DNA of 64,000 bases from CALLVY01 sp937899855 (lineage in GTDB: Bacteria > Bacteroidota > Bacteroidia > Chitinophagales > Saprospiraceae): positions 8,745 to 72,744 of the forward strand of contig JBCBQC010000017.1 in assembly GCA_039820405.1 (NCBI GenBank), written 5' to 3'. Under the pieces are notes generated by a model. The model did no database searches. It was not told where the DNA came from and worked only from the letters and a program-made list of their open reading frames with translations. Shown here in pieces: positions 27,230 to 36,019 of this stretch (position 1 is its first letter; every line of letters starts with the position of its first letter). The translations under genes were made by a program, and so were the position numbers.

Positions 27230-28768
27230 ATGAAAAAGCCTATCCTGTTTATCGCCCTCGTTCTGCTTAGTTTTAGTTCCTTGTGGGGACAAAAACCCAT
27301 CAACACCGCCTTTTTTGAAGCAGCCGATCGTTTCTTTCAGCAAAATGTCCAAAACGGTCTGGTCCGCTACGCTGGGCTCAGTGACAACCCTGATCTGAAG
27401 TACCTGCTCAAGCGCGTCACGCAGGCCGACCTGAGTGGGGCGGACCCCCTCACCACTCAAGCCTTTTACATCAATGCCTACAACCTGCACGTCATCAACG
27501 CGGCGGCCCAGCGCTATCCGCTCCAGTCGGTACAGGAGGTGACGGGCTTTTTTGACCGCCGCAAGGTAGCGGTGGCCGGTGAGGAATTGACACTCAACCA
27601 GTTGGAAAAAAACAAGTTGCTCAAGGCATTTGGCGATCCCCGTTACCACTTCGTATTGGTGTGTGGTGCCGTGGGCTGCCCTCCGATCATCGACCGGGCC
27701 TACCGCCCCGAGACCCTGGAGCAGCAGTTGGAACAACAGGCCCGTCTGGCGCTCAACGATCCCAATTTCATCCGCGTTGGGGACGATAAAACCGAGATTT
27801 CGCAGATTTTTCAGTGGTACCCCGGTGATTTTGGTGGCAGTACGACCAAGATCGTCGAATACATCAACCGCTACCGCGAGACGCCCATCGGCAGCAAAAT
27901 TGGCTATTACGATTACGACTGGAAGCTCAATGATCTCGGCGATGGCAGCAGCTCGGAGTTGATTGATCCGACCAAGAGCAACAATGCCTCCCGCTACGTC
28001 GTATCGGCGGCTATTCCGAAGGGGGGGATTGAGGCCAAGCTGTTCAATAACCTGTATACCCAACGGACGGGTGATTCCGAGACCCTGACCGACCGTTCCA
28101 CCTTTCTCACGGGCCTGTTTAGCTTTGTGTACGGGGTGAACAATCGTTTCAACGTCGGTTTTGATGCGCGTTACCGCCAGGTGCGCAACGGCTTGGCAAC
28201 GGATTCGCCCCTGGCCGTCTTCAATCCCGAAAACTCCGCGGTGGCCCGTACCGGCCTGACCGCCATCGGCCCCAAGGTGCGGATCGCCCCTTTCCCCGCC
28301 TTGAAAAACTTTTCGGTCCAAAGTTCCTTTGTCTTCTCTACCGGCGACGATCTGGCGGGCACCCCCGACCGTCCCTACATCGACTGGAACGGAGCGACCT
28401 GGTGGACGCAGTTTTTCAACGATTTTTCGGTGGGCAATAACTTTTCCATCTTTACCGAGGTCGACTTCTTGTGGGAAGACATTGGCAATGGCGACAATGG
28501 CAACATCAACCGCGTGTCGACTCCCGCCACGCTGATCTTTAGCTACTTCCCCAATCCCAAGACCACCTTCTATGCGCTGGGCGGCTACTCGCCCTTCTGG
28601 CAGACCGAATTCGACTACTTCGCCCAGGGTGGCTTGGGAGCCAAATACCAATTTACGCCCAACTTCGAGCTGGAATTGCTCTACACGGCCTTCACCAATA
28701 AGGGTTTGCGGAGCAGCAACGGCCGAGCCGCCACCTACAATCTGGGCGTGCGTTACAGCCTCTTTTAA
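27230..28768 (+). CDS. DUF547 protein fused to an outer-membrane barrel-like region
   Basis: The product has 512 residues with signal peptide MKKPILFIALVLLSFSSLWG. Residues about 20-220 form a DUF547 domain (FYINAYNLHVINAAAQRYPL, FVLVCGAVGCPPI), whose invariant Cys and His residues suggest an enzyme, though no activity is established. From about 225 the protein changes to alternating aromatic beta strands ending in Phe (NLGVRYSLF), typical of an outer-membrane beta-barrel. The fusion suggests a periplasm-facing DUF547 domain tethered to the outer membrane. Stop codon and neighbours give no clear operon. Confidence 0.85.
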   Translation: MKKPILFIALVLLSFSSLWGQKPINTAFFEAADRFFQQNVQNGLVRYAGLSDNPDLKYLLKRVTQADLSGADPLTTQAFYINAYNLHVINAAAQRYPLQSVQEVTGFFDRRKVAVAGEELTLNQLEKNKLLKAFGDPRYHFVLVCGAVGCPPIIDRAYRPETLEQQLEQQARLALNDPNFIRVGDDKTEISQIFQWYPGDFGGSTTKIVEYINRYRETPIGSKIGYYDYDWKLNDLGDGSSSELIDPTKSNNASRYVVSAAIPKGGIEAKLFNNLYTQRTGDSETLTDRSTFLTGLFSFVYGVNNRFNVGFDARYRQVRNGLATDSPLAVFNPENSAVARTGLTAIGPKVRIAPFPALKNFSVQSSFVFSTGDDLAGTPDRPYIDWNGATWWTQFFNDFSVGNNFSIFTEVDFLWEDIGNGDNGNINRVSTPATLIFSYFPNPKTTFYALGGYSPFWQTEFDYFAQGGLGAKYQFTPNFELELLYTAFTNKGLRSSNGRAATYNLGVRYSLF

Positions 28769-28836
28769 GGCTCCCCTTCTGGGCCCCTTCCGCCCAGACT
28801 TAGTCCAGCATTTTTTCACCTTAAAACAGCCAAGCC

Positions 28837-29055
28837 ATGACTGCCTTCCAGCCCATAAACCACGCTCCAAGCGTTACTTTGTCGGAAAATTGTCCCAATT
28901 GTTGGGGCAGACAATCGTATTGCGGCGTAACTTACGATACCTTACCTTTGGGGCACATCCCCAATCCCTCAATCCGCCGCGAACCATTTATCCGGCGCTT
29001 TGTTATTCGCTACATTGATGGGGCCCGGCGACGACTGGGTTTTGGGTCCCGCTAA
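28837..29055 (+). CDS. Small Cys-containing protein (CPNCWG motif)
   Basis: The product has 72 residues. It contains ENCPNCWGRQSYCG near position 17-30 and a basic C-terminus (FIRRFVIRYIDGARRR). I recall short Bacteroidota proteins with a CPNCWG..Y motif, which supports reality, but their role is unknown. The gene ends 12 bp before the start codon of the BamA/TamA-like gene, so the two are probably cotranscribed. Confidence 0.6.
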   Translation: MTAFQPINHAPSVTLSENCPNCWGRQSYCGVTYDTLPLGHIPNPSIRREPFIRRFVIRYIDGARRRLGFGSR

Positions 29056-29067
29056 CCGCCAAACCGT

Positions 29068-30348
29068 TTGGATTTGAGACGTAGTCTGCTGACCATTTTC
29101 GCCTCCCTTTTTATTGTCGTACTGACGGCGCAGACCGCTACGTACCAGCTGGGCAGGATGGAGATTCAAGGGCTACGGCGGACCCAATCGAGCTACCTGG
29201 AGTCCTTTTTGGTGAGTCGGGTAGGGGATCCGGTGACGAGCGACAGTTTGATCCTGGAGGATGTACAGCGCTTAAAAAATGTGGCCGCCATCGCTCAGGC
29301 CGATTACGAATTGGATACCCTGGCGGACAATGAATTGGGGCTGCGGCTGATTGTGGAGGAAAAACGGACCTTCTTACCCGTCGTCAACTTTGGCGGTATC
29401 CGCGATAATTTTTGGGTACAGGTGGGGGTGACGGATAACAACTGGCGGGGGCGGGGGCAACAGCTCGAAATTTTTTACCAAAACAACGATCGCTTCCACA
29501 ACGGCCAATTGTTTTACCGCGTGCCCTTCGTGAATTCCACATCCTGGGGCTACTCCTTTAGCCTGCGCAAGTACTCGGCCATCGAACCGCTTTTCTTCGA
29601 AGAGGGAGCCGTCAACTACGACTATAACAATTATGCGGTCGGCGGTACCGGCATCTACCAGATCGACCTGCCGCGGCAAGCGGAGGCCGGGCTCACCCTC
29701 TTCCGAGAGGTTTACGAGCAGAGCTCGGAGCAGGACTTGGTGAATCCGCCCGGCCCGAGTGCCCTCACCCAGGATAAGGTACTGGGAATGGCCCGCTACG
29801 TGGACCGGCGGCTGGAGTACGATGAGTTCTACCTGCGTCGTTCCGAGTGGTGGGTTTGGTACCAGACGGTACACACCTTTAGCGACGCCACCTGGTTTCA
29901 CAGTTTGATCGCCCAGTGGCGACAGTTTTGGCAACCCCGATCCCGCGTCAACTTAGCCCTCCGCTTACGGCTGGGCATTTCCACCAACAACGACAGTCCT
30001 TTCGCGCCCTTTGTGGTCGACAGCAACGTCAACCTCCGTGGCGTTGGCAATCGCATCGACCGGGGGACGGCCCAGGCCGTACTCAACTTCGAATACCGCC
30101 AGACGGTGTACAACGAGGGGCAATGGGCGGGACAGCTCGTGGCCTTTACCGACCTTGGTACCTGGCGCAATCCCGGCGGCACCTTTGCCGATCTCTGGAA
30201 CTCCGACAACCTCCGCGAATTTGTCGGCGGTGGCTTCCGCATCATCTACAAGAAAATCTATCGCGCCACCCTCCGCGTCGACTACGGCATTGATATTTTC
30301 AATCCCGAGCAGCGTGGTTTTGTGTTGGGAGTGGGGCAGTATTTTTAG
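29068..30348 (+). CDS. BamA/TamA family outer membrane protein
   Basis: The product has 426 residues. An in-frame TAA at 29053 rules out an upstream ATG and the signal peptide (RRSLLTIFASLFIVVLTAQ) must be included, so translation starts at TTG 29068 or TTG 29074. A single POTRA-like domain (about 25-100, MEIQGLRRTQSSYLESFLVS) precedes a barrel of the Omp85 surface-antigen type that ends in a C-terminal Phe (GVGQYF). It is shorter than BamA, which has five POTRA domains, and resembles the small Omp85 proteins. Likely role is insertion or translocation of envelope proteins; substrate unknown. Confidence 0.88.
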   Translation: MDLRRSLLTIFASLFIVVLTAQTATYQLGRMEIQGLRRTQSSYLESFLVSRVGDPVTSDSLILEDVQRLKNVAAIAQADYELDTLADNELGLRLIVEEKRTFLPVVNFGGIRDNFWVQVGVTDNNWRGRGQQLEIFYQNNDRFHNGQLFYRVPFVNSTSWGYSFSLRKYSAIEPLFFEEGAVNYDYNNYAVGGTGIYQIDLPRQAEAGLTLFREVYEQSSEQDLVNPPGPSALTQDKVLGMARYVDRRLEYDEFYLRRSEWWVWYQTVHTFSDATWFHSLIAQWRQFWQPRSRVNLALRLRLGISTNNDSPFAPFVVDSNVNLRGVGNRIDRGTAQAVLNFEYRQTVYNEGQWAGQLVAFTDLGTWRNPGGTFADLWNSDNLREFVGGGFRIIYKKIYRATLRVDYGIDIFNPEQRGFVLGVGQYF

Positions 30349-30362
30349 GAGGGGAGCTAATG

Positions 30363-30405
30363 AAAAATGGACCACCTCCATTCAATCGGAAGGCAGTCCA
30401 TTTCG
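30363..30405. terminator. Inverted repeat between convergent genes, candidate bidirectional terminator
   Basis: AAATGGAC (30365-30372) and GTCCATTT (30396-30403) pair perfectly, with additional inner CCTCC/GGAAGG pairing. Flanking A and T tracts suit both directions. It sits between stop codons at 30348 (plus) and 30449 (minus). Confidence 0.55.
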
Positions 30406-30448
30406 GGTGTTGATCAGGGGATCAGGGAGCTTTAACGAATCTCCGGGT

Positions 30449-30958
30449 TTACTTGCCCGCCGCGTCCGTCTGGTGCTCCGCCATCATCTTTTCGTGTTCG
30501 CTTTTGATCATGGCGTGTTCTTTTTCCATGGTCGCGTGCTCGGCTACCATGGTATCGTGGTCCTTTTTCATCGTTTCGTGGTCCGCCTTCATGGTCGCCA
30601 TGTCGACTTCTCCCGTGGCGTGCTTTTCCACTAGGGTCTTGTGCTTGGTCATGATTTCCTCGTGCTTCTTCATCAGGGTGGCGTGCTGCTCCAGCATGGT
30701 GGTATGCTGCGCTTCTACTGCGGTATGGAGCGAATCCGTCGCCGGGTCGCTGTGCTTGGCGTGCTCGGCCACCATCTGGGCGTGTAGCGTTTCCATGGCG
30801 GTGTGCTCATCGGCCAATTTCTTGTGCTCGGTCTCCATTTTTTCGTGTTCGGCCATCAACGCTTTATGCTCCGCCGATTCGGCGGGATTGGACTGACACC
30901 CAAAAAAGAGGGGTAGGGCCAATAGGATCAGGGATAGGAATCTTACAGTGGTACTCAT
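30449..30958 (-). CDS. Lipoprotein with histidine-headed heptad repeats
   Basis: The product has 169 residues. Start at 30958 gives signal MSTTVRFLSLILLALPLFFG and lipobox Cys in FFGC. Almost all of the mature part is a seven-residue repeat beginning with His: HEKMETE, HKKLADE, HTAMETL, HAQMVAE, HTTMLEQ, HATLMKK, HEEIMTK, HKTLVEK, HETMKKD, HDTMVAE, HATMEKE and so on, about fifteen units. Methionine or another hydrophobic residue sits at the fourth position. It is expected to form a long coiled coil with one face lined by His and Met, which could bind metal, but no family is recognised. Confidence 0.85.
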   Translation of the reverse strand: MSTTVRFLSLILLALPLFFGCQSNPAESAEHKALMAEHEKMETEHKKLADEHTAMETLHAQMVAEHAKHSDPATDSLHTAVEAQHTTMLEQHATLMKKHEEIMTKHKTLVEKHATGEVDMATMKADHETMKKDHDTMVAEHATMEKEHAMIKSEHEKMMAEHQTDAAGK

Positions 30959-31053
30959 TTCGTATTTGCTTTTGATTAAAATAAAATAAGGCTGCAAAGA
31001 TACGCCATATCTGCCAACGCCCGTAATCCGAGCATCGAAAAAGGGGAAGGACC

Positions 31054-31683
31054 CTATTTCCGGCGTTTTTTCCAATCCAGAATATTCAGCGACTCCTCAC
31101 AAAAGGCGTAATCGCCCGCTACGTTGGAGGCGACGATGATGGTGCGCTCACCCCCGTACTCCGCCACCAGCCCGCGGTACCAATCCATACCCTGCGCATC
31201 CAGGTTGGTGGTGGGCTCGTCCAGCAGCAGCAGGTCCGTATCCGAACAAATGGCCAGGGCCAGCTTGAGGCGCTGTTTCATCCCCGAGGAAAAAAAGCGA
31301 ATCTCCTTTTGGCGAGCCTCCTGAAAACCGAGCAATTCGACGAGGGCCTCGGCATTGAGGTTCCGCAACAAGGGCTTGAAGCCCTGGTGAAAACGGATGG
31401 CCTCCAGCAATTGAAATTCTTCGATCAGGTCGATGTAGGGCGCCGCGTAGCTGATCTGGCGGTAGAGTTCGTCGCGGTCGAAAGTTTGTTGGGAATTTTG
31501 AAAGCTGATGTCCCCCTTGGAGGGGCTGAGGTGGCCCGACAGTATTTTCATCAAGGTAGACTTGCCACTGCCGTTGGGGCCGAGGATGGCGTAGCGACCT
31601 CCCGAGTGAAACTCATAACTCAGTTGGCGAAAGATCCATTCGAGGCGGTAGCGTTTGCCGACGGCCTTAAGAACGATGTCCAT
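31054..31683 (-). CDS. ABC transporter ATP-binding protein
   Basis: The product has 209 residues. Walker A is GPNGSGKS, the signature region is FFSSGMKQRLKLALA, Walker B is LLLLDEPT, and the switch His is replaced by Asn (IIVASNVAGDY), an unusual state for ABC ATPases. No permease is encoded next to it. The ATG at 31683 overlaps the end of lpxA by 17 bp, so the two are likely translated together. The partner permease and the substrate are unknown. Confidence 0.88.
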   Translation of the reverse strand: MDIVLKAVGKRYRLEWIFRQLSYEFHSGGRYAILGPNGSGKSTLMKILSGHLSPSKGDISFQNSQQTFDRDELYRQISYAAPYIDLIEEFQLLEAIRFHQGFKPLLRNLNAEALVELLGFQEARQKEIRFFSSGMKQRLKLALAICSDTDLLLLDEPTTNLDAQGMDWYRGLVAEYGGERTIIVASNVAGDYAFCEESLNILDWKKRRK

Positions 31684-32479
31684 TCGAGGAGCGGTGCCCG
31701 TTGAGTTGGCGGAAGCCCTTGATGATGCCGCGATTGGCCCGGCGCACGAAGCGTAGAATGGCCTCGCGTTCGGGGGTCTCCATAATTTTATCCTCGATCT
31801 GGTGGAGGGCCTGGGTGGTATTGTAGCCTTTGACGTAGAGGATGCGGTAGATGTCCTGGATATTGTTGATTTGCTCTTCGGAGAAACCCCGCCGGCGGAG
31901 GCCAATCGAGTTGACGCCGGCGTAGGACAGGGGTTCGCGCGCGGCGGTGACGTAGGGGGGGACATCTTTGCGGACCAGTGATCCGCCCCCCACCATGGCG
32001 TGTTCGCCGATGCGGACGAACTGGTGTACGGCGGTCAGGCCGCCGAGGACGGTGCGGGAGCCCACTTCGATGTGTCCGGCCAGGTTGACACCGTTGGCCA
32101 GCACGCAGTTTTTATGCAGGATACAATCATGAGCGACGTGGCAGTAGGCCATGATCAGGCAATTGTCTTCGATTACGGTTCGGAAGTTGGCCTTGGTCCC
32201 CCGATTGATGGTGCAGTACTCACGGATGGTGACGTTGTTGCCGATTTCGAGGGTCGAGGGTTCCCCCTCAAATTTGAGATCCTGTGGAATCGAGCCGACG
32301 ATGGCACCGGGCATGATTCGACAATTTTCGCCCATACGCGTCCCGTTGAGTACGCATACATTGCTACTGATTTGGCAGCCGTCACCGATCACGACATCGG
32401 CCTCAATGGTTACAAAGGAGCTGATCTTGACGTTTTTGCCAATCTTAGCATTTGGGTGGATGTCTTGAAATTTACTCAT
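31667..32479 (-). CDS. lpxA: Acyl-ACP--UDP-N-acetylglucosamine O-acyltransferase
   Basis: The product has 270 residues and catalyses the first step of lipid A synthesis. The left-handed beta-helix hexapeptide repeats are plain (IHPNAKIGKNVKISSFVTIE, GDGCQISSNVCVLNGTRMGE), the catalytic His lies in CHVAHDCILH, and the C-terminal helical domain includes GVNSIGLRRRGFSEEQI. Its start overlaps the end of lpxC-fabZ by 8 bp and its end overlaps the ABC ATPase gene. The block lpxD, lpxC-fabZ, lpxA is the usual Bacteroidota arrangement. Confidence 0.97.
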   Translation of the reverse strand: MSKFQDIHPNAKIGKNVKISSFVTIEADVVIGDGCQISSNVCVLNGTRMGENCRIMPGAIVGSIPQDLKFEGEPSTLEIGNNVTIREYCTINRGTKANFRTVIEDNCLIMAYCHVAHDCILHKNCVLANGVNLAGHIEVGSRTVLGGLTAVHQFVRIGEHAMVGGGSLVRKDVPPYVTAAREPLSYAGVNSIGLRRRGFSEEQINNIQDIYRILYVKGYNTTQALHQIEDKIMETPEREAILRFVRRANRGIIKGFRQLNGHRSSNGHRS

Positions 32480-33872
32480 GATCTACGGATCTTCTGATAA
32501 TTTGCGCCGTTAATTCCCCTTCGGAAACGATCTTGTTACCCACGTAAGCGGTTCCCTGCATGTGTACGATCCCTCGGCGAATGGGGCTGAGGAGTTCCAT
32601 CTTTAGTATTAAGGTGTCTCCGGGAATGACTTTATGCTTAAATTTAGCGGCATCGATTTTAATAAAATAGGTATCCCAATTTTCGGGATCCGGTACGGTG
32701 GATAGGGCCAGGATACCTCCCGTTTGGGCCAAGGCCTCTATCTGTAAGACGCCGGGAAAGACGGCGTTCCCCGGGAAATGCCCCTGAAAAATCCCCTCGT
32801 TGAAGGTGATGTTTTTGATGCCCACCACATGAACGTTGGAAAGTTCGATAACCTTGTCCACGAGGAGCATGGGATAGCGGTGGGGAATCAAATTTTTGAT
32901 GCCTTCCAAATCCACCACGGGGTCTTGGTCGGGATCGTATTTGGGCTTGCCGCGCAGTTTGCGCTGTTCTTTGAGTCGTTTCTTTAAGATCTTGGCAAAT
33001 TCCACGTTGGAGGTATGCCCCGGCTTGGTCGCCACGATTTTTCCCCGGATGGGCTTGCCGATCAGGGCCAGGTCGCCGATGACGTCGAGTAATTTGTGGC
33101 GGGCCGGCTCGTTTTCAAATTTTAAATCCACCGTGTTCAGAATGCCCGCCCGTTCTACCTGAATGTCGGGCTTGCCCAATCGCTTGGACAACATTTCCAG
33201 CTCCTCCTCACTCACCATCCGATCCACGATGACGATGGCATTGTCCAAGTCGCCCCCCTTGATCAGGTTTTGGTTGAGCAACTGTTCCAGTTCGTGTAAA
33301 AATACGAAGGTCCGGCAGGGGGCAATTTCCGACTTGTAGTCCGCGACGTCGTCCAACGAAGCGTATTGGTGGCCCAAAATGGGCGAATTAAAGTCGATCA
33401 TCGTGGTCAACTGGTAATCCTCCGCCGGGATGGCCAGCAGTTCGGTTCCCGTCAACTCGTCGCGGTAGGAAATGGGCTCGGTCACCTCGAAATACTCGCG
33501 TTCCGCCGCCTGCTCCTCCCGACCGGCTTTTTCCAAAACCTCCACAAAGCCGATGGCACTGCCATCTAGGATGGGCATTTCCGGCCCGTCGATCTCCATC
33601 AGAACATTGTCGATCTGCAAACCCGTCAGGGCCGACAAAACGTGTTCGATCGTACTCACTTGGACTTCTCCACGCTTGATGGTGGTACCCCGATTGGTCG
33701 ACACCACCCGCGCCACATCCGCCGGGATGATGGGAGCCGTGTCCAGGTCCACGCGTTGGAACTTATAACCGTGGTTGACCGGGGCCGGTTTGAAGCAAAG
33801 TGTCACCGCCCGCCCCGTGTGCAGGCCGATGCCCTCTACCGCTACCGATTGTTGGATAGTATGTTGTTTCAT
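32472..33872 (-). CDS. lpxC-fabZ: Bifunctional LpxC deacetylase / FabZ dehydratase
   Basis: The product has 466 residues from ATG 33872 (a GTG two codons upstream is less likely). The N-terminal LpxC part (1-300) holds the zinc His in TIEHVLSAL, LMEIDGPEMPILDGSA, and HKLLDVIGDLALIGKPIRG. The C-terminal FabZ part (about 320-460) carries IPHRYPMLLVDKV and the catalytic GHFPGNAVFPGVLQIEALAQ. LpxC performs the committed step of lipid A synthesis, and FabZ makes trans-2-acyl-ACP. The fusion is a Bacteroidota feature and balances phospholipid and lipid A supply. Confidence 0.97.
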   Translation of the reverse strand: MKQHTIQQSVAVEGIGLHTGRAVTLCFKPAPVNHGYKFQRVDLDTAPIIPADVARVVSTNRGTTIKRGEVQVSTIEHVLSALTGLQIDNVLMEIDGPEMPILDGSAIGFVEVLEKAGREEQAAEREYFEVTEPISYRDELTGTELLAIPAEDYQLTTMIDFNSPILGHQYASLDDVADYKSEIAPCRTFVFLHELEQLLNQNLIKGGDLDNAIVIVDRMVSEEELEMLSKRLGKPDIQVERAGILNTVDLKFENEPARHKLLDVIGDLALIGKPIRGKIVATKPGHTSNVEFAKILKKRLKEQRKLRGKPKYDPDQDPVVDLEGIKNLIPHRYPMLLVDKVIELSNVHVVGIKNITFNEGIFQGHFPGNAVFPGVLQIEALAQTGGILALSTVPDPENWDTYFIKIDAAKFKHKVIPGDTLILKMELLSPIRRGIVHMQGTAYVGNKIVSEGELTAQIIRRSVDHE

Positions 33873-33957
33873 GACCACTAGGGTATAGTAGACTCAAAAT
33901 TTCTGCGAAGATAGTGATTTTCCAATGGTTTAAACCCTTAAAGCACCCCGCTGGGCG

Positions 33958-34998
33958 TTAACTTTTTGCCAAATCGCGCAGCTTTTTTTCCAATTGTCGA
34001 ATCTTTTGGTAAAGGTCGGGCAAACGTTTGAAGACCGCGTAGGATTTGAGGTACTGGCCGTAAGCGATGGCGGGGGAGCCGTAGAAGGCCTGATCGGGCT
34101 GTTTGATGGCACCCGCCACCCCACTCTGGGCCTGAATCATCGTACCGTCGGCCACCTCAATGTGCCCCACAAAACCCGCCTGGCCCCCGATGCGGCAGTT
34201 CTTTCCCAATTTCGTACTGCCCGCAATGCCCGCTTGGGCCGCAATGACCGTATTCTCCCCAATCTCGACGTTGTGAGCGATCTGGATCAGGTTATCGAGC
34301 TTGACCCCCTGGCGAATCCGGGTGGCCCCCATCGTGGCCCGGTCAATGACCGTATTCGCCCCAATTTCGACCGCATCTTCGAGAATGACGGCCCCGAGTT
34401 GGGCAATCTTTTGGTAGGAACCATCCTGCTGGGGAGCAAAGCCAAAGCCATCGCTGCCGATGACCGCGTTGGCTAGGAGGGTACAGTGCTGTCCCACTTC
34501 ACAATCGTGGTGTATCTTGACGCCTGGATAGAGGACCGAGTGGGCCCCTACTTTGGCTTGGGCGCCGACGTAGACCTGCGCGTGGAGTTGACAATGATCG
34601 CCGATTACCGCTCCGGCTTCCACTACCACGAAGGGACCGATCGCTACGTCAGCTCCGATCCGGGCCTCGGGATGAATCGAGCTTTGGGGCGAGATACCCG
34701 TCAGTCGTGGCTTTTGCTGTTCGCCAAACTTATTGAGCAAAAAGGCAATGCTGGCGTAGACGTCCGCCACCCGGATCAGGGTCGGCTGGACGGGGCCACT
34801 GGGCTCAAAGTCCTTGGAGACCAATAATATGGTGGCATCGGTGGTGTAGGCATGTGCTTCGTATTTGGGATTGGCCAGAAAGGTAATCGTTCCGGCCCCT
34901 CCTTCCTCGATTTTGCTCGGACGGTCGACCTGGGCGGAGGGGTCTCCTTCGACGGAGCCATCCAGCATCTGAGCGAGTTCGGCAGCGGTTATTTGCAT
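33958..34998 (-). CDS. lpxD: UDP-3-O-(3-hydroxyacyl)glucosamine N-acyltransferase
   Basis: The product has 346 residues. The N-terminal UDP-binding domain begins MQITAAELAQMLDGSVEGDP with ITFLANPKYEAHAYTTDATI. The hexapeptide-repeat beta-helix carries the catalytic His in QIAHNVEIGENTVIAAQAG, and the C-terminal coiled helix runs to LEKKLRDLAKS. It adds the second acyl chain in lipid A synthesis. It is the first gene of the minus-strand lpx block (85 bp before lpxC-fabZ) and is divergent from hemC. Confidence 0.97.
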   Translation of the reverse strand: MQITAAELAQMLDGSVEGDPSAQVDRPSKIEEGGAGTITFLANPKYEAHAYTTDATILLVSKDFEPSGPVQPTLIRVADVYASIAFLLNKFGEQQKPRLTGISPQSSIHPEARIGADVAIGPFVVVEAGAVIGDHCQLHAQVYVGAQAKVGAHSVLYPGVKIHHDCEVGQHCTLLANAVIGSDGFGFAPQQDGSYQKIAQLGAVILEDAVEIGANTVIDRATMGATRIRQGVKLDNLIQIAHNVEIGENTVIAAQAGIAGSTKLGKNCRIGGQAGFVGHIEVADGTMIQAQSGVAGAIKQPDQAFYGSPAIAYGQYLKSYAVFKRLPDLYQKIRQLEKKLRDLAKS

Positions 34999-35017
34999 GG
35001 CGCAAAGGTAGCGATTT

Positions 35018-35045
35018 TTTGGCTTAGGCAAAAAGGCTATCTTTG
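35018..35045 (+). promoter_or_regulatory. Candidate hemC promoter
   Basis: TTTG (35018-35021), 16-nt spacer, TATCTTTG (35038-35045), full match at the -7 box but with a short spacer. It lies between divergent lpxD and hemC, 26 bp before the hemC start. Confidence 0.55.
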
Positions 35046-35070
35046 TTCGAATTTTAAAACCAGATACCCC

Positions 35071-35988
35071 GTGGCAGTAAAACACATTCGGATCGGAACC
35101 CGTGGCAGTCGCCTCGCCCTCTGGCAGGCGGAGTTCTTGCGCGAGCAGTTGACCCAGCTCGGCCTCGACGTGGAATTGAAGATCATCAAGACCCAGGGCG
35201 ACCGGGTTCAGGACCTGGGCTTCGACAAGTTGGAGGGCAAGGGCTTTTTTACCAAAGAAATCGAGGAGGCCCTACTCCGGGGCGATGTCGATCTGGCCGT
35301 CCACTCGATGAAGGACCTGCCCACCACCGCTCCCGAGGGGCTGTGCGTAACGGCGGTCTCCTACCGCGAGAATCCGGCCGATTGGCTGCTCATCCGCAAG
35401 TCCGTACTCACGGAAAAGGCCTTGCTCCGTTTGCCCGAGGGGGCTCGGGTCGGGACGTCCTCGGCGCGTCGGAAGGCCCAAATTCGCCACTTGCGACCGG
35501 ACGTAGTACTGGGCGACATCCGGGGCAATGTTCCGACCCGGGTTCAAAAGCTACGCGATGGTCAGTTTGACGCCATCCTCTTGGCGGCCGCGGGTCTGCA
35601 ACGCCTCGACTTGGATTTGTCCGACCTAGCGGTCATTCGCCTCAACGTCAAGGAATTCGTACCCGCTCCGGCTCAGGGGGTACTGGCCTACCAGGTCAAT
35701 ACTGCGGATACTGCAACGCGGCGCCTACTCCGGGCCATTCACCACCCGGAGGTATCGGCAGTCACCAATATAGAACGACGGGTCTTGCAGCTGTTGGACG
35801 GCGGTTGTCAGTTGCCTTTGGGGGCGTATTGCGAAAGGGATGCGGCGGGACATTACCACCTCTGGGCAGCCCTAGCCGAAAGTTGGGATGCTCCCCTTCA
35901 TCGCGTTCGACATTCCTCGAGTACGACATACGAACTGGCCGAAAAAGTTGTGGCGGAACTGCGCGAAAAATTGCGGCAGAATGCGTAA
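35071..35988 (+). CDS. hemC: Hydroxymethylbilane synthase (porphobilinogen deaminase)
   Basis: The product has 305 residues. It polymerises four porphobilinogens to hydroxymethylbilane in heme synthesis. It begins at GTG 35071; the family starts with KHIRIGTRGSRLALWQ and no closer ATG exists. Motifs include D84-type KDLPTTAPEGL, VGTSSARRKAQI and GDIRGNVPTRVQKL; the dipyrromethane cofactor attaches to C246 (LDGGCQLPLGAY). hemD follows two genes on, separated by an exonuclease gene in the same direction with 31 and 9 bp gaps, so all three are probably one operon. Confidence 0.96.
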   Translation: MAVKHIRIGTRGSRLALWQAEFLREQLTQLGLDVELKIIKTQGDRVQDLGFDKLEGKGFFTKEIEEALLRGDVDLAVHSMKDLPTTAPEGLCVTAVSYRENPADWLLIRKSVLTEKALLRLPEGARVGTSSARRKAQIRHLRPDVVLGDIRGNVPTRVQKLRDGQFDAILLAAAGLQRLDLDLSDLAVIRLNVKEFVPAPAQGVLAYQVNTADTATRRLLRAIHHPEVSAVTNIERRVLQLLDGGCQLPLGAYCERDAAGHYHLWAALAESWDAPLHRVRHSSSTTYELAEKVVAELREKLRQNA

Positions 35989-36019
35989 TTTAGGCACCCA
36001 CACCCATTAAAATCACCCT

